NCBI RefSeq assembly: GCF_019890675.1
Contig: NZ_JAIOAA010000006.1
Location: forward strand, 62,001-126,000
Direction: 5' to 3'
From: Micromonospora sp. PLK6-60
GTDB lineage: Bacteria > Actinomycetota > Actinomycetes > Mycobacteriales > Micromonosporaceae
Length of the DNA stretch: 64,000 bases
The translations under genes and the position numbers were made by a program. Of this stretch, positions 37,141 to 45,594 are shown in pieces; position 1 is the first letter of the stretch; every line of letters begins with the position of its first letter. The notes under the pieces were generated by a model. It saw only the letters and a list, made by a program, of their open reading frames with translations, was not told where the DNA came from and searched no databases.

Positions 37141-37195
37141 GATCATGAGGTTAGCGCCCTCCGACCGGGCGTGTCGCGACGCTAACTTCATGATC
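37141..37195. repeat. Inverted repeat GATCATGAGGTTAGCG ... CGCTAACTTCATGATC
   Basis: Two 16-base arms with one mismatch are separated by 23 bases between the divergent-side start of the SDR gene and the liv operon end. The arm TTGATCATGAAGTTAGCG is one I recall as frequent in Micromonospora intergenic regions; the copy number here cannot be checked. Confidence 0.7.
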
Positions 37196-37224
37196 AACGG
37201 GGCGACGCGCGCGCCGACGCGGGG

Positions 37225-38352
37225 TCAGTGGAGGGCAGGGGGGCGGCGGAGGGCCGTGAGGAGGGGGGTCAGGCGGGATTTGAGGCTGGCCAGGCCGCCG
37301 GGGAAGAAGTAGACGGCCAGGATGAAGACGGTGCCGAGGACGAACAGCGGCTGGCTCAGCGGGTGGCTGAGGAAGGCGGGCAGGCTGTTCACCGCGTCGC
37401 TGCTGCCGAAGGCGGTGAGGCGGTGGTCCAGGTACATGTAGAGGATGCCGCCGAGGACCGGGCCCCAGCGGGTGCCGGGGCCGCCGAGCACCACCATGAC
37501 CAGCAGCGACAGGGTCAGCTCGGAGGACGTGATGTGCGGGCTGGCGCCGCCGACGATCAGGCAGTAGACCACCCCGGCCGCCGCGGCCAAGCCGCCGGCC
37601 AGGGTGAACGCCACCAGCTTGAACCGGTACGGGTCGAGCCCCAGCACCCCGATCCGCCGCTCGTCGTCGCGCAGCCCGGCCAGCACCCGCCCGGTCGGCG
37701 ACCCGCTCACCCGGTGCACCACCAGCACCACCACGGCCAGGTACGCCAGCGCCAGCCAGTACAGGTTTACCGTGTTGGCCACCCCGACCAGCCCGGCCGG
37801 CAGCCCGGACACGTCCAGCGGCAACCCCTCCTCGCCACCGGTCAGCCCGCCGAAGTCGCGGGCCACCAGGATCGCCCCGACCTGGGCGAAGGCCAGCGTC
37901 ACCATGGCGAAGGCGATGCCCACCGTACGCAGCGCGATGGCGCCGAGCAGCGCGGCCAGGATCGTCCCGCCGGTGATGGTGAGCAGCGCCGCCTGCCACA
38001 GCGGCAGCCCGGCCCGGGTGATCAGGATGTCGGTGCCGTACACCCCGGCGGCGAAGTAGAGCGCGTGCCCGAAGGAGAGCAGCCCGGTCCGGCCGAAGAG
38101 CAGGTCGTAACCGGCGGCGAGACCACCGAAGACCAGGCAGACGGCGAGCAGTTGCAGGGTGCCCGGCGAGTTCAGCGGCCCCTCGAAGATCCCCGGCAGG
38201 GTAAGCGTCGAGTACGGCACCGCCAGGGCCAGCGCCAGCGCCACCAGCGGCAGGTACGGCCGCAGCCCGTGCCAGCGCCGGTGCCCGGGGGTCAGCTCGG
38301 CGGGCACCGTGGCCGGCGGCGCGGGCACCTCGGGGCTCTTCACCTCGGTCAT
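37225..38352 (-). CDS. livM: Branched-chain amino acid ABC transporter permease LivM
   Basis: This is one of the two membrane subunits of a HAAT-family importer for leucine, isoleucine and valine or related substrates. It has 375 residues with about ten hydrophobic helices. Family features are LLFGRTGLLSFGHALYFAAGVY, LALRTVGIAFAMVTLAFAQV-like sequence, and the EAA-like RVLAGLRDDERRIGVLGLDPYRFKLVAF. The N-terminal 30 residues are Pro-rich and cytoplasmic. Its ATG overlaps the livH stop (ATGA), so the two permeases are translationally coupled. Downstream is the inverted repeat at 37141-37195; no clear terminator is visible. Confidence 0.93.
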   Translation of the reverse strand: MTEVKSPEVPAPPATVPAELTPGHRRWHGLRPYLPLVALALALAVPYSTLTLPGIFEGPLNSPGTLQLLAVCLVFGGLAAGYDLLFGRTGLLSFGHALYFAAGVYGTDILITRAGLPLWQAALLTITGGTILAALLGAIALRTVGIAFAMVTLAFAQVGAILVARDFGGLTGGEEGLPLDVSGLPAGLVGVANTVNLYWLALAYLAVVVLVVHRVSGSPTGRVLAGLRDDERRIGVLGLDPYRFKLVAFTLAGGLAAAAGVVYCLIVGGASPHITSSELTLSLLVMVVLGGPGTRWGPVLGGILYMYLDHRLTAFGSSDAVNSLPAFLSHPLSQPLFVLGTVFILAVYFFPGGLASLKSRLTPLLTALRRPPALH

Positions 38353-39239
38353 GCGGTTGCCACCTTTCCGGCGAAGCCCTGCGGGCGCAGCAGCAGCACC
38401 ACGGCCAGCAGCGCCACCACGCAGACGTCGCCGAGGCCGGAGGGGCCGTAGTAGTTGACGAACTGTTGCAGCAGCCCCACCGCGACCGCCGCGTACGCGG
38501 AGCCGACCACCGAGCCCATCCCGCCGATCACCACCACGATGAAGGCGAAGATCAGCAGGGAGCCGCCCTGGCCGGGCGAGACGTTGCCGAAGTAGACGCC
38601 GCCGAGCGCGCCGGCCAGCGCGGCGGCGGCCCCGCCGATCGCGAAGACCAGGGTGAACGCCTTCCGCACGTCGATGCCGAGCGCGGTTACCATCTCCCGG
38701 TTCTCCACGCCGGCCCGGATGATCAGGCCGTACCGGGTCCAGCGGAGGAACGCCAGCAGCGCGGCCAGCACCACCGCGGCGGCCACGATCAGCAGCAGCC
38801 CGGCGTTCGGCACGTTCGCGCCGAACACGGAGGTGACCTCCCGGGTCCACGCCGGTCGGGGGAACGGCCGCGGGTCGGCGCCCCAGGTGGCCTGGAGCAG
38901 CGCCACCCCGGCCAGCGACAGGCCGACGGTGACCAGCACCTGTTCGATGGTGCGGGAGTAGAGCGGCCGGATCAGCACCAACTCGACCAGCACCGCCACC
39001 AGCACGCCGGCGGCCAGCCCGAAGGCGACGGCCAGCACGAACCCGAGGCCGTCCGGGCCGGCGCCCGGCAGGTTCCCCGACGCCCACCAGGTGGCGTACG
39101 CGCCGACGCCGAGGAACAGGCCGTGCGCGAAGTTGAGCACGTCGGCCAGCCCGAAGACCAGGGAGAGGCCGGAGGCGACCAGGAAATACAGTGCCGCCAG
39201 GCCCAGCCCGGTCAGCGTCAGCAGGATGACCGTGCTCAT
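38349..39239 (-). CDS. livH: Branched-chain amino acid ABC transporter permease LivH
   Basis: This 296-residue integral membrane protein has about eight helices and is the partner of LivM. The N-terminus LTGLGLAALYFLVASGLSLVFGLADVLNFAHG is the LivH signature, with NFAHG conserved. The EAA loop is seen in VENREMVTALGIDVRKAFTLVFAIGGAAAALAG, and VVIGGMGSVVGSAYAAVAVGLLQ is near the C-terminus. Its start overlaps the livF stop (TGATG), keeping the operon tightly packed. Confidence 0.94.
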   Translation of the reverse strand: MSTVILLTLTGLGLAALYFLVASGLSLVFGLADVLNFAHGLFLGVGAYATWWASGNLPGAGPDGLGFVLAVAFGLAAGVLVAVLVELVLIRPLYSRTIEQVLVTVGLSLAGVALLQATWGADPRPFPRPAWTREVTSVFGANVPNAGLLLIVAAAVVLAALLAFLRWTRYGLIIRAGVENREMVTALGIDVRKAFTLVFAIGGAAAALAGALGGVYFGNVSPGQGGSLLIFAFIVVVIGGMGSVVGSAYAAVAVGLLQQFVNYYGPSGLGDVCVVALLAVVLLLRPQGFAGKVATA

Positions 39240-40006
39240 CAGCTCTCGTCCTTCCGTACGCCGGCGGCGGTCGGCGCCCCGTGCTGGCCGCCGTCGCCGG
39301 AGCCGACGCCGAGCAGCGAGCGGGTCAGCTCGGCCTCGCGCAGCAGCACGTCCGCGGCACCGGTCCAGGCGACCCGGCCGGCGGCGAGCACCACCGCGGC
39401 GGCGGCGAGCCGGCGGACCACCGCCAGGTTCTGCTCGACCAGCAGCACCGGCACGGACTCGGCGACCCGTTCCAGCACCTCGGCCACCTCGGTCACCACC
39501 TTCGGCGCCAGCCCCTTGGTCGGCTCGTCGACCAGCAGCAGCCGGTTGTCGTTGAGCAGCACCCGGCCGATCGACAGCATCTGCTGCTGGCCGCCGGAGA
39601 GCGAGCCGGCCCGCTGCCGCCCGCGCCGGTCCAGTTCCGGAAAGAGGGAGTAGACCCGGTCGTACGCCGGGGTGGTGCCGCGCCGTTCGGCGAGCCGCAG
39701 GTTCTCCGCGACGGTGAGGCCGGCGAAGACGCAGCGGTCCTCCGGCACGTAGCCCAGGCCCGCGCGGACCAGCCGGTGGGTGGGGCGGTCGAGCAGGTCG
39801 TGCCCGTCCATCCGTACGCTGCCGCGCGCCTCGCCGTTGCGCGGCGTCAACCCGACGACGGCGCGCAGCGTGGTGGTCTTGCCGACGCCGTTGCGGCCGA
39901 GCAGCACGGTGACCCCGGTGGGCGCGACCGTGAACGACACCCCCTGGAGGATGTGCAGCCCGGCGATCCGCACCGACAGGTCCGCCACGGTCAGGATCGG
40001 CTCCAC
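39239..40006 (-). CDS. livF: Branched-chain amino acid ABC transporter ATP-binding protein LivF
   Basis: This is the second ATPase of the importer. It has Walker A LLGRNGVGKTT, signature SLSGGQQQMLSIGR, Walker B LLLVDEPTKGLAP and switch motif LLVEQNLAVV. The length from the GTG at 40006 is 255 residues, slightly above the usual 235 because of a Gly/Asp-rich tail (GVGSGDGGQHGAPTAAGVRKDES). Upstream of 40006 the frame stays open through the 48-bp junction repeat to a GTG at 40066 that overlaps the livG stop (TAGTG). That start would add VSARSEPGLRAPQSRTIEGS. GAGGG lies 5 bases before 40006, which favours the inner start, but both may be used. Confidence 0.92.
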   Translation of the reverse strand: MEPILTVADLSVRIAGLHILQGVSFTVAPTGVTVLLGRNGVGKTTTLRAVVGLTPRNGEARGSVRMDGHDLLDRPTHRLVRAGLGYVPEDRCVFAGLTVAENLRLAERRGTTPAYDRVYSLFPELDRRGRQRAGSLSGGQQQMLSIGRVLLNDNRLLLVDEPTKGLAPKVVTEVAEVLERVAESVPVLLVEQNLAVVRRLAAAAVVLAAGRVAWTGAADVLLREAELTRSLLGVGSGDGGQHGAPTAAGVRKDES

Positions 40007-40018
40007 TGAGCCCTCTAT

Positions 40019-40066
40019 CGTTCGCGACTGCGGGGCTCGCAAACCCGGCTCACTCCTCGCACTCAC
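40019..40066 (-). repeat. 48-bp junction repeat between livG and livF
   Basis: Read on the minus strand it starts GTGAGTGCGAGGAGTGAGCC and ends GCCCCGCAGTCGCGAACG. It matches the tandem copies at 55062-55109 and 55122-55169 at 43 of 48 positions. Its first G is the last base of the livG stop TAG. Its reading frame VSARSEPGLRAPQSRT is open and continues into livF. Confidence 0.85.
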
Positions 40067-40809
40067 TAGAGCGCCTCCCCCAGGTACGCCTCCTGGACGG
40101 TGGCGTTGGCCATCACCGTGTCCGGGGTGTCGCAGGCCAGCAGGGCGCCGTGGTGCATCACGGCGATCCGGTCGGCCAACTCCAGGATCACGTCCATGTG
40201 GTGCTCGACCATCAGCACCGACCGCCCGCTGTCGCCGGTCAGCGACCGGATCACCGCGACCAGTTCGGGCACGTCCTCGGCGCTGACGCCGGCCATCGGC
40301 TCGTCCAGCAACATCACCCGGGGTTCCCCGGCGAGCAGCAGGGCGATCTCCAGCTTGCGCTTCTCGCCGTGGGCGAGGGTGCCGGCCAGGGCCGTACCCC
40401 GGTGGTGCAGGCCGACCCGGTCGAGCGCCGCGTCGGCGGCGGCGGCGACCTCCCGGTCGGCCGCCGCCCGCCGCCACAGCTTCATCGAGCCCCCGCGGTG
40501 CGCCTGCACGGCGAGCCGGACGTTCTCCCGCACGGTGAGCGAGCCGAAGACCGAGGACGACTGGAAGGTACGTCCCATCCCCAGGCGGGCCCGCCGGTGC
40601 GGGGGAAGGGCGGTGATGTCCTTCCCGTCCAGCAGGATCCGGCCGTCCGTCGGCCGGCGCAGGCCGGTGATCAGGTTGAACAGTGAGGTCTTGCCGGCGC
40701 CGTTGGGCCCGATGACGCCGAGGAACTCCCCGGGCGCCAGGTCGAGCGCGACGTCGTCGACGATGGCGACCTCACCGATCCGCCAGGTCAGACCGCGGGT
40801 GGCGAGCAC
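40066..40809 (-). CDS. livG: Branched-chain amino acid ABC transporter ATP-binding protein LivG
   Basis: This is the first ATPase of the importer, 247 residues long. Walker A GPNGAGKTS, the LivG-specific insertion region ITALPPHRRARLGMGRTFQSSSVFGSLTVRENV, signature LAHGEKRKLEIA and Walker B VMLLDEPMAGV are all present. The C-terminal BCA_ABC_TP_C motif (MANATVQEAYLGEAL) is complete. It starts with GTG three bases after the livK stop. The TAG stop overlaps the GTG at the start of the junction repeat. Confidence 0.95.
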   Translation of the reverse strand: MLATRGLTWRIGEVAIVDDVALDLAPGEFLGVIGPNGAGKTSLFNLITGLRRPTDGRILLDGKDITALPPHRRARLGMGRTFQSSSVFGSLTVRENVRLAVQAHRGGSMKLWRRAAADREVAAAADAALDRVGLHHRGTALAGTLAHGEKRKLEIALLLAGEPRVMLLDEPMAGVSAEDVPELVAVIRSLTGDSGRSVLMVEHHMDVILELADRIAVMHHGALLACDTPDTVMANATVQEAYLGEAL

Positions 40810-40812
40810 GGT

Positions 40813-42015
40813 TCAGCCCTTCATCTGGGTGACCGGCGGCGCGGACTCGTCGCCGGTCAGGGTCTTCTGCGCGGTGGCGGTGAAGTCGGTGCCACTGCCG
40901 GTCAGCTTGGCCTGGTACATCGGCTGGATCAGGGCGTGGTCGTCGGCGCGTACGGTCATCCGGCCCTTGACGCCCTCGAACTGCCAGCCCTCCAGACCCT
41001 TGATCATCTTCTCCACGTCGTCGCCGCCCTCGGCGACCGCGCGGACCACCATCTGGGCGGCGGCGAAGCCGTCCGGGTGGAACAGGTCGAGCTTGCCGCC
41101 GGGGATCTTGGCCTTGGCGGCCTTGGCCGCCTCGGTGTCGCTGGCCCCGTCGAAGTAGTGCGACAGGAACGAGATCTTGCTGCCGGCGGCGCCGAAGGTC
41201 GGCCAGGAGGCCCGGATGTCCAGGCCGGTGACGACCGTGGTGGAGGAGAGGACGCCCTGCTGGTCGAGGGTCTGCCACATGGCCGGGGCGGTGGCGCCGG
41301 CCCAGGCGACGAAGAGCAGGTCCGGCTTGGCGGCCTTGATCTGGCTGGCGAACGGGGTGAACTCGGTGGCGCTGGCCGGGGCCCGGACGCTGCTGACGGT
41401 CGCGCCGGCGCCGCCGATGACCGCCTTCACCGCGGCCTCGTTCGCGTCACCGAAGGCGCCGTCCTGGGCGAAGACCACGACCTTCTTGCCGCTCGGGTCG
41501 CCGATGAACGACTTCGCGGTCACCACGTCCTGGTAGGACTGCCGGCCGGAGCGGAACGTGTACCGGTTCGCGCCGGTGACCGCGTCGGTGGCGGCCGGTC
41601 CGGAGATGAACAGCACCTTGTTCTGCGCGGCGATCGGGGCCACCTGGAGGGCCACGCCGGACGCGGTGGAGCCGGCGAGGATCTTGGTGCCCTTGCCGAT
41701 CAGGTCCTTCGCCGCGGAGACCGCCTTCGCCGGGTCACCGGCGTCGTCGACCTCGGTCAGCTCGATCTTCCGGTCGCCGACCTTGCCACTGCCCTTGGTG
41801 GCGTAGTCGAGCCCGGCCTTGAAACCCTCGATGTACTGCTTTCCGTAGCTGGCCAGCGGGCCCGACTGGGAATAGACCAGGCCAACCTTGACCGGGGCGG
41901 CGCTGTCGCCGCCGCCGGTGGCGGTCTCCTGCGGGCTGCCACAGGCGCTTGCGGCGAGCGCCGCGGCCATCATGGTGGCGGACAGGAACGCCCGCCGCGT
42001 CGTCCGGACCGTCAT
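40813..42015 (-). CDS. livK: Branched-chain amino acid ABC transporter substrate-binding lipoprotein LivK
   Basis: This is the receptor of the importer, with 400 residues. The N-terminus carries a twin-arginine motif (TTRRAFLSATMMAAALAASA-C25) and a lipobox, so it is likely exported as a Tat lipoprotein. The Peripla_BP_6 fold is evident from VKVGLVYSQSGPLASYGKQYIEG, GSTASGVALQVAPIAAQNKVLFIS, VVVFAQDGAFGDANEAAVKA and SATEFTPFASQIKAAKPDLLFVAWAGA in pieces. It is the first gene of the liv operon (livK-livG-livF-livH-livM). The ligand could be branched-chain amino acids, amides or urea. The amino-acid assignment is by family. Confidence 0.93.
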   Translation of the reverse strand: MTVRTTRRAFLSATMMAAALAASACGSPQETATGGGDSAAPVKVGLVYSQSGPLASYGKQYIEGFKAGLDYATKGSGKVGDRKIELTEVDDAGDPAKAVSAAKDLIGKGTKILAGSTASGVALQVAPIAAQNKVLFISGPAATDAVTGANRYTFRSGRQSYQDVVTAKSFIGDPSGKKVVVFAQDGAFGDANEAAVKAVIGGAGATVSSVRAPASATEFTPFASQIKAAKPDLLFVAWAGATAPAMWQTLDQQGVLSSTTVVTGLDIRASWPTFGAAGSKISFLSHYFDGASDTEAAKAAKAKIPGGKLDLFHPDGFAAAQMVVRAVAEGGDDVEKMIKGLEGWQFEGVKGRMTVRADDHALIQPMYQAKLTGSGTDFTATAQKTLTGDESAPPVTQMKG

Positions 42016-42075
42016 TGCGACTCCACGTGAGGACTCGGAGGTGGGGGGAACTCTATGTGTCGGCTCACGCTAGAA

Positions 42076-42085
42076 GTGACGTCAC
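42076..42085. promoter_or_regulatory. GTGACGTCAC palindrome upstream of livK
   Basis: A perfect 10-base palindrome 61 bases before the livK start is a candidate operator. The surrounding 365-base gap (42016-42380) contains no supported gene. Confidence 0.3.
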
Positions 42086-42380
42086 CCACGGGCTATGTGG
42101 TGGACGCACACAAGTCACCGGGATGGGATGGCCTGGCGTTACAGCCTGCGGCCCCGGGCCGTAACCGGCCCGACGCACGGTGGCCGTGATCGCCACCGCC
42201 CGGTCGGCGGGTGTGTCGCACCCCGCCATCGCCCGGCAGCCCCCGGCGAGGGCCGGAGACGCCGGTGGCCCGGCGGGGCCGGGCCGGCGGGCGCTGCACG
42301 CCTCCACCGGCACCGGCACCCGCCGGGCCACCACTGCCGTCCGCGCCGGTCATCCGGTCACGGCGACCTCGCCGGTCAGC

Positions 42381-44081
42381 TCATCGACTCCCCGCCAGGG
42401 AGCGCCGGCGCCGGCCGAGCACCAGCAGGACCACGCCGGCGAGCAGGGCCAGCGAGCCGCCGGCGATGAGCCCGGTCAGCTTGACACCGGTGACCGGCAG
42501 GTGCTCCCGGCCCTTGCCGTGCGGCGGTCCGGGCTTCTGCACCCGCTTGTTGTTGAACGTGCAGGTGATGGCCTGCCCCCGCTGCGGGGTGACCACGCTG
42601 TTCACCACGGGTACCTGCCGATCGGTGCCGGTGAGCACGCACCGCAGCGGTCCGGGTTCGTAACCCCGGGGGCCGCCGGACTCGGTGAGCCGGTAACCCA
42701 CCCGAGCCTGAACCGACACCCTGGTGACCGCCGGGCTGCCGGACCTGCCGCTGATCGGCTTCGCGCCGTTGAGCGGCGTCGCGGTCAGCAGCCAGTCGGT
42801 GGGCTTGGCCCTCCTGCCGTCCCAGCCGTCCCCACCGGACCAGCCGTCCCCACCGGACCAGCCGTCCCCACCGGACCAGCCGTCCCCACCGGACCAGCCG
42901 TCCCCGCCGGACCAGCCGTCACCGCCGGACCAGCCGTCACCGCCGGTCCACACGTTCTTGACCAGGGTGAGGTACGCCCGCCCCGGGTCGAGCTGGCCGT
43001 TGCGCCAGGTGCAGGTGTAGCTGCGGCCGGCGATCGGGGTGAGCACGTTGCGCGGGGTCGGGACCACCTGACCGGTGTCGTTGAAGACGCAGCGCACCGC
43101 GCCGATCTGGGCGTAGCCCGCCGGCCCACCACTCTCGGTGAGGGTGTAGCCGACCCCGGCCACGGCCACCGCGCGGGTCACCGCGGGCTGGCCGCTGCGG
43201 CCGTTGATCGGGGTGGCGGAGGAGCCCGGCGGTGGGGTGGCGTGCAGCAGCCAGTCCCGCGGTCGAGCCGTGCCGCCGAACCTGTTCTCCACCGTCTTGA
43301 CCAGCGTCACGCGGGCCTGGCCCGGCGGCGGCGGGAGCTGCCGGTTGGTGAACGTGCAGGTGACCCGCTGCGTCGGCCCGGCGGTGAGCACGCTGCCCGG
43401 GGTCGGTACCACCAGCCCGGTCGCGTCGTCGACGCAGCGCACCCCGTCGACCTGCTCGTACCCGGCGGGGCCGCCGGTCTCCCGCAACTGGTAACCGACG
43501 TTCGGGCCGATCTGCGCGTTGGTCACGGACGGTTCGCCGCTGTGCCCGCTGATGACCGGGAGCACCAGCGAGCGCGGCTCCGCGCGCAGGGTCCAGTCCG
43601 CGGGTCTCGCGGTGCCGCCGTACGGGTTCTGCACCGCCTTCACCAGCGTCAGCAGGGTCACGCAGGTGACCGTGTTGGTGATCTGGAAGGTGTTCGTCCC
43701 TTCGACGAGGAGCTGCTCGCCCAGGTCACCGCTGGCCGTGTTGCTGCAACCGGGCGGCAGCAGCGCGGTGTCGAGCCGCTCGTCGATCACCACCGTCTGC
43801 CCGGACTGGAAGGTCGAGTACTCCTCGCCCCAGTTCCGCTCGACGTCGGACAACAGCAGGGTCGCCTGGAACTGCGGCGGCTGGGTCGGGTTCGGATAGG
43901 CCGTCCCGTTGATCACCCAGTTCTTGTTGACCACGACCGTGGCCGGCGGGTCGGCTGGGGCGGCCGCCCGCGCCGGCCCGACGGCCTGCGGCACAACCAG
44001 CGGCAACAGGCCGGCGACCAGCGACAACGCCGCAGCGGCACGCCACGGTCGGCGTGCTCGTCTCGTGCTCAGAATCGACAT
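42381..44081 (-). CDS. LPXTG cell-wall-anchored surface protein with SpaA/DUF5979-type domains and DGWSGG repeats
   Basis: This 566-residue protein has a signal peptide (ALSLVAGLLPLVVPQAVGPARA) and an N-terminal domain of about 110 residues. Three related beta-domains of about 100 residues follow. Each has TLVK-x-V..GG..RP-DW, a SGxSG-P-VT strand, GY-LRE/TESGGPxGY and a paired-Cys RCV..TCTF pattern, close to DUF5979/prealbumin-like surface modules. Domain three is interrupted by a 6-residue DGWSGG repeat (7-8 units). The C-terminus has the sortase signal LPVTG (residues 528-532), a hydrophobic helix and RRRR. It should be covalently attached to peptidoglycan by a class E/F-type sortase, which is not in the window. 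Confidence 0.88.
   Translation of the reverse strand: MSILSTRRARRPWRAAAALSLVAGLLPLVVPQAVGPARAAAPADPPATVVVNKNWVINGTAYPNPTQPPQFQATLLLSDVERNWGEEYSTFQSGQTVVIDERLDTALLPPGCSNTASGDLGEQLLVEGTNTFQITNTVTCVTLLTLVKAVQNPYGGTARPADWTLRAEPRSLVLPVISGHSGEPSVTNAQIGPNVGYQLRETGGPAGYEQVDGVRCVDDATGLVVPTPGSVLTAGPTQRVTCTFTNRQLPPPPGQARVTLVKTVENRFGGTARPRDWLLHATPPPGSSATPINGRSGQPAVTRAVAVAGVGYTLTESGGPAGYAQIGAVRCVFNDTGQVVPTPRNVLTPIAGRSYTCTWRNGQLDPGRAYLTLVKNVWTGGDGWSGGDGWSGGDGWSGGDGWSGGDGWSGGDGWSGGDGWDGRRAKPTDWLLTATPLNGAKPISGRSGSPAVTRVSVQARVGYRLTESGGPRGYEPGPLRCVLTGTDRQVPVVNSVVTPQRGQAITCTFNNKRVQKPGPPHGKGREHLPVTGVKLTGLIAGGSLALLAGVVLLVLGRRRRSLAGSR
42823..42948 (-). repeat. 18-bp tandem repeat encoding DGWSGG
   Basis: Seven contiguous 18-bp units (plus-strand CAGCCGTCCCCACCGGAC) start at 42823 and repeat every 18 bases. 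The first copies on the plus strand are identical, and the last three carry single changes (CCC to CGC or CAC). They encode the DGWSGG array of the surface protein; copy number can change without breaking the frame. Confidence 0.92.
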
Positions 44082-44129
44082 TCATTACCCCCGTACGCCG
44101 TGTGTGGCACGGCGCGATCCCCGGCCCGC

Positions 44130-44220
44130 CTGTGCACGGGCCACGCGGGTGTCAGTATTTAGTTATTCGTCCCGTTTTGCTCCCTATTAGGGCATACCGA
44201 GGATCTTTCGCCTACAAGCC
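44130..44220 (-). promoter_or_regulatory. AT-rich promoter region of the surface protein gene
   Basis: The stretch around 44148-44200 is markedly AT-richer than its surroundings. On the minus strand it contains TATGCCCTAATAGGG and GAATAACTAAATACTG, which offer several TAnnnT-type boxes. Position and composition suggest the promoter of the LPXTG gene; exact boxes cannot be assigned. Confidence 0.35.
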
Positions 44221-44299
44221 CGGCGACAAGTTCGTAGCGTCTGACCAGGACCCGGCACGCCCGCCGGAGCACCACGACCACCCGGCGACGACCACAGAA

Positions 44300-44329
44300 C
44301 GTGGGGCCCGGCCGCCGCCGGACCCCACG
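44300..44329 (-). terminator. Hairpin after the GDPD gene
   Basis: CGTGGGG and CCCCACG pair over 7 bp, continued by a G-U and CCGG/CCGG. The stem lies about 11 bases after the GDPD stop codon on the minus strand. Confidence 0.7.
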
Positions 44330-44340
44330 AAACGTGCTGG

Positions 44341-45453
44341 TCAGAGGCCCGCGCGGGCCGCCACGGCGGTGTCCGGCTGGTCGGCGAAGACGCCGTCCAG
44401 GCCGAGGCCCAGGAAGAGCTCGTACTCGGCGGTGATGTCGCCGCGGGCGTTGGGGTCGGCGCCGATCCGGAAGTCGACCGGCAGGAACTGGTTCTCCACC
44501 CGGAACGTCCAGGCGTGCACCACCAGCTTGACCCGGTGCGCGTCCCGGATGACGGTGGTCGGGGCGAGCAGCCGGCCGCCGGCGTCCCGGGGCACGATCA
44601 GGTTCTTGTTCGCCCCGATGCCGTCGGCGTACTTCGCGATCCAGGCCAGGCCGGCCGGCGTGGCCAGGTCCTGGTAGCTGCGCGCGTCACCGGCCACGGT
44701 GAAGTCGTACGGGCGGCCGGCGGCGTCGAGCAACTGGACCAGCCGCACGTCGATCATGCGGTCCAGCTTGCGCAGGTTGGCCGTCTCGAAGGACTGCACG
44801 AAGACCGGGTCGTTGCGGTGGGTGAGCCGGTTGGCCTTCAGCACGGCGACCAGCGGCTCCTCCAGCGGCAGCCCGATGGCCGCGAAGTAGCTCGGGTGCT
44901 TGGTCTCCGGATAGACGCCGATGGTCCGGCCACGCGCCGTGGACTCGGTCCGGGCCAGGTCGATGACCTCCTGGAAGGTCGGCACCTGGAACAGCCCGTC
45001 GAAGGCGGTGTTGGCGACCCGCACCTGCGACAGCCGCTCCTTGGCCCGCAGCGTCTTCAGCTCGGCCAGGGTGAAGTCCTCGGTGAACCAGCCGGTGACC
45101 GACACGCCGTCGATGGTCTTGGTCGCCTTGCGGCCGGCGAACTCCGGCCGGGCGGCCACGTCCGTCGTACCCGAGATCTCGTTCTCGTGCCGGGCGACCA
45201 GCACGCCGTCCTTCGTCGAGACCAGGTCCGGCTCGATGTAGTCGGCGCCCATCCGGATCGCCAGGCGGTACGCCTCCAGGGTGTGCTCCGGGCGGTACCC
45301 GCTGGCGCCCCGGTGCCCGATCACCACCGGCCGCACGGCCTCCCGGGACCGGTCCGGGCCCGGCTTCGGGTCGGCGGACGCCACCGCCGGCACCACCACG
45401 GCCGCCGCCAGCAGCGCCCCGGCCACACCGAGGGCGGAAAGGGTACGTCGCAT
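44341..45453 (-). CDS. Secreted glycerophosphodiester phosphodiesterase
   Basis: This enzyme hydrolyses glycerophosphodiesters to glycerol 3-phosphate plus an alcohol. The 370-residue precursor has a signal peptide (LSALGVAGALLAAAVVVPAVASA), so it acts outside the membrane. GDPD motifs are VIGHRGASGYRPEHTLEAYRLA with the catalytic His and Glu, MGADYIEPDLVSTKDGVLVARHE with the second His and metal-binding residues, and ETKHP in the middle. The C-terminal GVFADQPD motif is typical. The length fits the GlpQ-type with the insertion ITGWFTEDFTLAELKTL-like region. It is divergent from the TrkH gene with a 141-base gap. Confidence 0.93.
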   Translation of the reverse strand: MRRTLSALGVAGALLAAAVVVPAVASADPKPGPDRSREAVRPVVIGHRGASGYRPEHTLEAYRLAIRMGADYIEPDLVSTKDGVLVARHENEISGTTDVAARPEFAGRKATKTIDGVSVTGWFTEDFTLAELKTLRAKERLSQVRVANTAFDGLFQVPTFQEVIDLARTESTARGRTIGVYPETKHPSYFAAIGLPLEEPLVAVLKANRLTHRNDPVFVQSFETANLRKLDRMIDVRLVQLLDAAGRPYDFTVAGDARSYQDLATPAGLAWIAKYADGIGANKNLIVPRDAGGRLLAPTTVIRDAHRVKLVVHAWTFRVENQFLPVDFRIGADPNARGDITAEYELFLGLGLDGVFADQPDTAVAARAGL

Positions 45454-45594
45454 CGCCGTCTCCTGATTCGTCGAGGGATGCGCACAGCAGACCGGCCCCG
45501 GCTGACCGCCAGTTGGTCGAGGGCTGGCCGGGAGGTGAATCTCCGGGTTGCGGGTTTCCGCACCGGGCGCGGGCGGAAAGGGAAAGATTGTCTG

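Noticed and set aside
40019..40066. Treating the junction repeat as a transcription terminator
   Set aside because: It lacks a strong self-complementary stem, and it lies inside operons where termination would silence downstream partners.
42065..42353. Small minus-strand frames in the gap before livK
   Set aside because: There is no start signal or recognisable protein; they overlap the likely livK promoter region.
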